A DNA stretch of 9,698 bases from Sulfurovum sp. Its GTDB lineage: Bacteria > Campylobacterota > Campylobacteria > Campylobacterales > Sulfurovaceae. The notes under the pieces are model-generated. The model did no database searches and was not told the DNA's origin. It worked only from the letters and a program-made list of their open reading frames with translations. Both the position numbers and the translations under genes were made by a program. Below, in pieces: positions 6,588 to 9,698 of this stretch. The stretch spans positions 1 to 9,698 of the forward strand of contig JAMONG010000170.1 of assembly GCA_027066595.1 (NCBI GenBank). The letters run 5' to 3'. The first letter of the stretch is position 1. Every line of letters begins with the position of its first letter.

Positions 6588-6953
6588 GTGGGTTATTTTT
6601 ATATTTTTGGAACGATATTTTTTACTGTCTACGGACAAATCGTCTTAAAGTGGCGTATGAATGGTATGGGATCTTTACCTGAAGGTACATGGGATAAAGT
6701 CATTTTTCTCATTAAAGTACTCTTTGATCCTTGGGTGTTTAGTGGCTTTTTTGCAGCATTCATCGCTTCATTTTTTTGGATGGCAGCTATGACAAAGTTT
6801 GACATCTCTTATGCCTATCCATTTATGAGTTCTGCATTTGTTTTGGTTTTTCTACTCTCTGTAGTACTTTTTAATGAAGCCATCACTTGGCACAAAGTGG
6901 TAGGGCTACTCTTAATTGTAGCAGGTATCCTCGTCACAAGTAGGAGTTTATAA
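6588..6953 (+). CDS. Small four-helix DMT-superfamily membrane protein (ArnE/EamA/SMR-like)
   Basis: The product is 121 residues with a GTG start. Four membrane helices lie at about 2-21, 49-69, 74-95 and 101-118. AYPFMSSAFVLVFLLSVVLFNEAIT (split across 76-100) and VVGLLLIVAGILV (104-116) are typical of half-size drug/metabolite transporter proteins: proline-containing helix 3, acidic residue after it (Glu97) and glycine-rich helix 4. ArnE and ArnF, the proposed flippases of undecaprenyl-phosphate-L-Ara4N, are the same size and fold. Only one copy is present, so it would act as a homodimer or pair with a protein encoded elsewhere. Its place between a polyprenyl-phosphate glycosyltransferase and sugar-nucleotide enzymes favours lipid-linked sugar flipping over drug export (inference). 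Its TAA overlaps the next ATG by one base. Confidence 0.82.
   Translation: MGYFYIFGTIFFTVYGQIVLKWRMNGMGSLPEGTWDKVIFLIKVLFDPWVFSGFFAAFIASFFWMAAMTKFDISYAYPFMSSAFVLVFLLSVVLFNEAITWHKVVGLLLIVAGILVTSRSL
6942..6946 (+). promoter_or_regulatory. Ribosome binding site of wecE inside the transporter gene
   Basis: AGGAG sits in the last codons of the transporter gene, 6 nt before the wecE ATG, whose first base is the last base of the transporter stop (TAATG). Strong site and overlap fix the start and imply coupled translation. Confidence 0.7.
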
Positions 6954-8083
6954 TGATCAATTTTAACAGACCTCCCTTTACGGGAAATGAAGAGAAGTAC
7001 CTCATCCAAGCAATGAAGAGTCTCAAAATATCTGGTGATGGTGCATTTACACAGCGTTGCCACCGTTGGTTTGAAGAGAGACTAGCATGTGAAAAAGTAC
7101 TGCTAACTACCTCTTGTACCCATGCACTTGAGATGACAGCCATACTCATAGATATTCAGCCTGGAGATGAAGTCATCATGCCTAGCTACACCTTTGTCTC
7201 AACTGCCAATGCCTATGCTCTGCGTGGTGCAAAAATCGTCTTTGTGGATGTACGCCCCGATACGATGAACATCGATGAAACACTCATAGAAGATGCTATC
7301 ACAGAAAAAACCAAAGCGATTGTACCTGTACACTATGCAGGTGTTGCTTGTGAGATGGACACCATTATGGAGATAGCAAACCGCCATAAACTTTTTGTTA
7401 TAGAAGATGCGGCACAAGGGATGATGAGTAGCTACAAAGGTAAAGCTCTAGGAACTATCGGTCATTTTGGTACATTTAGTTTTCATGAGACCAAAAACTA
7501 CACCAGTGGGGGAGAGGGAGGACTGCTTATCATCAACGATGAAAGCTTCATTACCCCTGCAGAAATTATACGTGAAAAAGGAACAAACCGTAGCCAGTTC
7601 TTTAGAGGTATGGTAGACAAATACTCATGGGTAGACATAGGGAGTAGTTATCTTATGAATGATTTGAGTGCTGCCTATCTTTGGGGACAGCTTGACATTG
7701 CTGATGAAATCAATGATGAGCGTGTGGGTCACTGGAAAGTCTATTATGAGGGATTAAGTGGCTTAAATAAAAAAGGGCTTATCGAACTTCCTACTGTGCC
7801 TGATAGCTGTGTACATAATGCACATATGTACTACATCAGAGTCAAAGACCTTAACGAAAGAACCAACCTCATAGAACACCTGAAAGCCCATGATATCCAT
7901 GCTGTTTTTCACTATGTTCCTCTGCACAGTGCTCCTGCGGGCATTAAGTTTGGAACATTTAGCGGTACAGATACCTATACTACAACAGAGAGTGAAAAAC
8001 TTATAAGATTACCACTTTACTATGGTATCAAACAAGAAGAGCTAGAGAGTGTGATAGAAGCGATAAAAGACTACTATGCTTAA
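6953..8083 (+). CDS. wecE: dTDP-4-amino-4,6-dideoxygalactose transaminase
   Basis: This is a 376-residue DegT/DnrJ/EryC1/StrS aminotransferase, the same length as E. coli WecE (RffA) as I recall it, and alike along the whole chain. Recognisable blocks are GDEVIMPSYTFVSTANA (71-87), FVDVRPDTMNIDETLIE (97-113), VPVHYAGVACEMD (124-136) and EDAAQG (151-156). SFHETKNYTSGGEGG (176-190) carries the PLP-binding Lys181, and REKGTNRSQFFRG follows. The enzyme converts dTDP-4-keto-6-deoxyglucose to dTDP-Fuc4N using glutamate and PLP in the cytosol. In enterobacteria this feeds common antigen; other bacteria use it for O-antigen and capsule. The long near-identical blocks make the substrate assignment better than usual for this family. 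No rmlA or rmlB is in the window, so the precursor must come from elsewhere. The next gene begins 21 nt downstream. Confidence 0.94.
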   Translation: MINFNRPPFTGNEEKYLIQAMKSLKISGDGAFTQRCHRWFEERLACEKVLLTTSCTHALEMTAILIDIQPGDEVIMPSYTFVSTANAYALRGAKIVFVDVRPDTMNIDETLIEDAITEKTKAIVPVHYAGVACEMDTIMEIANRHKLFVIEDAAQGMMSSYKGKALGTIGHFGTFSFHETKNYTSGGEGGLLIINDESFITPAEIIREKGTNRSQFFRGMVDKYSWVDIGSSYLMNDLSAAYLWGQLDIADEINDERVGHWKVYYEGLSGLNKKGLIELPTVPDSCVHNAHMYYIRVKDLNERTNLIEHLKAHDIHAVFHYVPLHSAPAGIKFGTFSGTDTYTTTESEKLIRLPLYYGIKQEELESVIEAIKDYYA

Positions 8084-8104
8084 TGTTCAAAGAGGTGATG
8101 TAGT

Positions 8105-8920
8105 ATGAAAAGTGTACTGATTACAGGGAACAAAGGCTTCATTGGTAGTTATATTGAAACTTCTCTTCAAGGAAAATATACCACCTTAGGTTTCAACAGA
8201 GAAAATGGATTTGACCTAACAGATTTTAACACCTTTCAAAAACCAGAAAGAACGATAGATACCATCATTCACACAGCCGCCATAGCGAGTAATGACTATG
8301 AAGCCTCTTTCAATAGTAATGTTACAGGCACACTCAATATCTGCAAATATGCTAAGAAGCATGGTATCAAACGTATCATACTCCTCTCCTCTATCTTTGC
8401 ATTAGATGAAAAAGACAACGGTTACTTCAACAGTTACGGACAGACCAAAAAACTCTCTGAAGAGCTTGCATCTGCCTACTGTAAAGAACATCAGATAGAA
8501 CTCACCATCCTCAGACTTGCACAAGTCTATGATGATGCACGTCTTGCCATCAAAGGTCAAGCGATGCTCTACTACTTTGTTGATACCATCAACAATGAAG
8601 AAAAGATTACACTTTTTGGTAAAAAGAATCCTCTTAGAAACTACATACATATCGATTATCTATGTCATGTAGTCAATGAGGTCATGGCAGAACAAAAAAT
8701 TGGGATATGGAATGTCACGGAAGAACAAAACCATACCATTGCTGAAATAGCCTATATGCTCTTTGATATAGTCAATAAACAACCAAACATCTCTAGACTT
8801 TCTGATAAGGCAGTCATTCCCTCTGTGCATATCCCTCAGCAAGACATTTATGAAAGTAAAAACATCTCACCCATCTCTCTTTATGAGGGTTTAAAAAGGA
8901 TACTTAACTATGAACAATAA
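8105..8920 (+). CDS. Extended-SDR NAD(P)-dependent epimerase/dehydratase/reductase
   Basis: The product is 271 residues. SVLITGNKGFIGSYI (3-17) has the GxxGxxG nucleotide-binding loop. HTAAIASND (56-64) follows strand 4, LLSS (93-96) holds the active-site Ser, and YGQTK (111-115) is the catalytic YxxxK pair. NYIHIDYLCHVV (179-190) matches the conserved substrate-side segment of the family. At 271 residues it is shorter than 4,6-dehydratases (about 320-350) and nearer in size to 4-ketoreductases such as RmlD, so a reductase or epimerase role on a nucleotide sugar is more likely than dehydration; the exact reaction cannot be read. AGAGGTG at 8091-8097 is 7 nt before the ATG. The end overlaps the ATP-grasp gene by 11 nt, so the two products are probably made together. 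Confidence 0.85.
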   Translation: MKSVLITGNKGFIGSYIETSLQGKYTTLGFNRENGFDLTDFNTFQKPERTIDTIIHTAAIASNDYEASFNSNVTGTLNICKYAKKHGIKRIILLSSIFALDEKDNGYFNSYGQTKKLSEELASAYCKEHQIELTILRLAQVYDDARLAIKGQAMLYYFVDTINNEEKITLFGKKNPLRNYIHIDYLCHVVNEVMAEQKIGIWNVTEEQNHTIAEIAYMLFDIVNKQPNISRLSDKAVIPSVHIPQQDIYESKNISPISLYEGLKRILNYEQ

Positions 8921-9698
8921 ACCAATTACTATACTGATAACAGGCGTTGGTGCCATCATCGGATATGGTCTTATCAATAGTCTTAAAAAATCAAACTATG
9001 AGTGTCGTGTCATAGGAATAGACATCTTCCATGATGCCGTAGGTCAAAAGTGGTGTGACAAATTCATACAGGGAGTTAGAGCAGATTCTGATGCCTTTAT
9101 ACCTTTTATCAATCAAATCGTCAAAGAAGAAGAGGTAGATTTACTTATCCCAGGAATAGAACAAGACCTTAAAGCACTCATCGCAAACTTTGACAGCCTA
9201 GACCATAGAGCCAAATACTCGCTCAATAACAAAGCTCTTTACAAAACTTTTGATGATAAAAAAGCAACCTACCATTTCTTAGAAGGTGTAGCAGACCTCA
9301 TCCCTTACATAGACCACAGTGAAACCCTTTTTGAAGAAGCCAACAAGAAGTTTGGACTGCCGTTTATCCTCAAACAAGATATATCCTATGCCTCTAAAGG
9401 GGTGGCTCTTATCAACGATAAAAAAGAGTTTGACTTTTACATCGAGCGTTTTGGCAGTGGCTGTATGGCACAACAAAAACTTGACATTCAAAACAGAGAA
9501 TACACCTGCTCACTCTTTGGACTTGGAGATGGTAGCTTTGTGAACCCTATCGCTCTAAGACGTGAACTTAGTCAAGAGGGAGCTACCAAAAAAGCACTCA
9601 ATGTAAAAGTCAATAATGTCCTACTTGAGACTATGCAGAAAATCTCCCAAAAATGCCAATTTGAAGGACCTACCAACTTACAGTTTATCGAGTATGAA
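8910..9698 (+). CDS. ATP-grasp ligase, CarB/PylC-like (C-terminus outside window)
   Basis: There are 263 codons to the right edge with no stop; full-length relatives are usually 300-400 residues. The N-terminal pre-ATP-grasp domain has a Rossmann-like loop ITGVGAIIGYGLI (10-22), then VIGIDIF (34-40) and LLIPGIEQDL (78-87). The ATP-grasp part shows DKKATYHFL (116-124), PFILKQDISYASKGV (151-165, Lys155 probably contacting ATP), QQKLDIQNREYT (188-199) and FEGPTNLQFIE (251-261). Such enzymes activate a carboxylate as acyl phosphate and join it to an amine or similar nucleophile. Some relatives sit in surface-glycan clusters and probably attach amino acids to amino sugars. With wecE two genes upstream, the 4-amino group of Fuc4N is a possible acceptor (inference). 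Metal-binding residues would be just past the edge. AAGGA at 8896-8900 is 9 nt before the ATG, and the start overlaps the SDR gene by 11 nt. Confidence 0.85.
   Translation, partial: MNNKPITILITGVGAIIGYGLINSLKKSNYECRVIGIDIFHDAVGQKWCDKFIQGVRADSDAFIPFINQIVKEEEVDLLIPGIEQDLKALIANFDSLDHRAKYSLNNKALYKTFDDKKATYHFLEGVADLIPYIDHSETLFEEANKKFGLPFILKQDISYASKGVALINDKKEFDFYIERFGSGCMAQQKLDIQNREYTCSLFGLGDGSFVNPIALRRELSQEGATKKALNVKVNNVLLETMQKISQKCQFEGPTNLQFIEYE

Noticed and set aside
9279..9543. Open frames on both strands inside the ATP-grasp gene
   Set aside because: The long uninterrupted ATP-grasp frame with conserved motifs explains the region; the others have no family resemblance.
1..9698. CRISPR array, tRNA, rRNA, insertion sequence or prophage
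   Set aside because: No spaced direct repeats, cloverleaf-like segments, transposase motifs or terminal inverted repeats were seen by eye; nearly the whole window is covered by glycan-related genes.

Overview
The window reads as a cell-surface polysaccharide locus from an AT-rich Gram-negative bacterium. A Campylobacterota member (Sulfurovum or Sulfurimonas type) is the best guess. The reasons are very AT-rich intergenic DNA, promoters recognisable mainly by the -10 box, tightly packed genes, and surface-glycan genes of a kind common in that group. This placement is inference; no marker gene is present.

Left half, minus strand (1-3995), in transcription order: a WbqC-family protein, a signal-peptide-bearing alpha/beta hydrolase of the HSL type, an AlgI-like MBOAT O-acyltransferase, and the N-terminal 230 residues of a membrane-anchored SGNH-like protein that runs off the window. 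This looks like one operon. MBOAT plus SGNH-like partner is the usual arrangement for O-acetylating exported polysaccharides, and the secreted hydrolase could act on the same ester. The MBOAT gene starts with TTG, and its ribosome binding site lies inside a 14-bp hairpin.

Centre (3996-4949): an AT-rich divergent promoter region, a lone thioredoxin-fold lipoprotein with a CPFC motif, a strong 15-bp terminator hairpin, and then a promoter for the right-hand operon.

Right half, plus strand (4950-9698): a polyprenyl-phosphate-type GT2 glycosyltransferase with two C-terminal membrane helices, a NeuD/PglD-like left-handed beta-helix acyltransferase, a four-helix ArnE/EamA-like small transporter with a GTG start, a very clear WecE (dTDP-4-amino-4,6-dideoxygalactose transaminase), a short extended-SDR epimerase/dehydratase/reductase, and a partial ATP-grasp ligase. 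Spacing is -11 to +21 nt throughout, so this is probably one transcript.

Together the right-hand genes resemble the enterobacterial Arn pathway: aminotransferase, N-acyl transfer, ArnC-like loading onto undecaprenyl phosphate, and an ArnE-like flippase. Here the chemistry is built around dTDP-Fuc4N, with an ATP-grasp enzyme that could add an amino acid or other acid through an amide bond. That combination is the most interesting hypothesis in the window. It is inferred from gene content and remains unproven. The dTDP-glucose genes (rmlA, rmlB) and the final periplasmic transferase are not in view. I found no tRNA, rRNA, insertion sequence, CRISPR array or phage gene.
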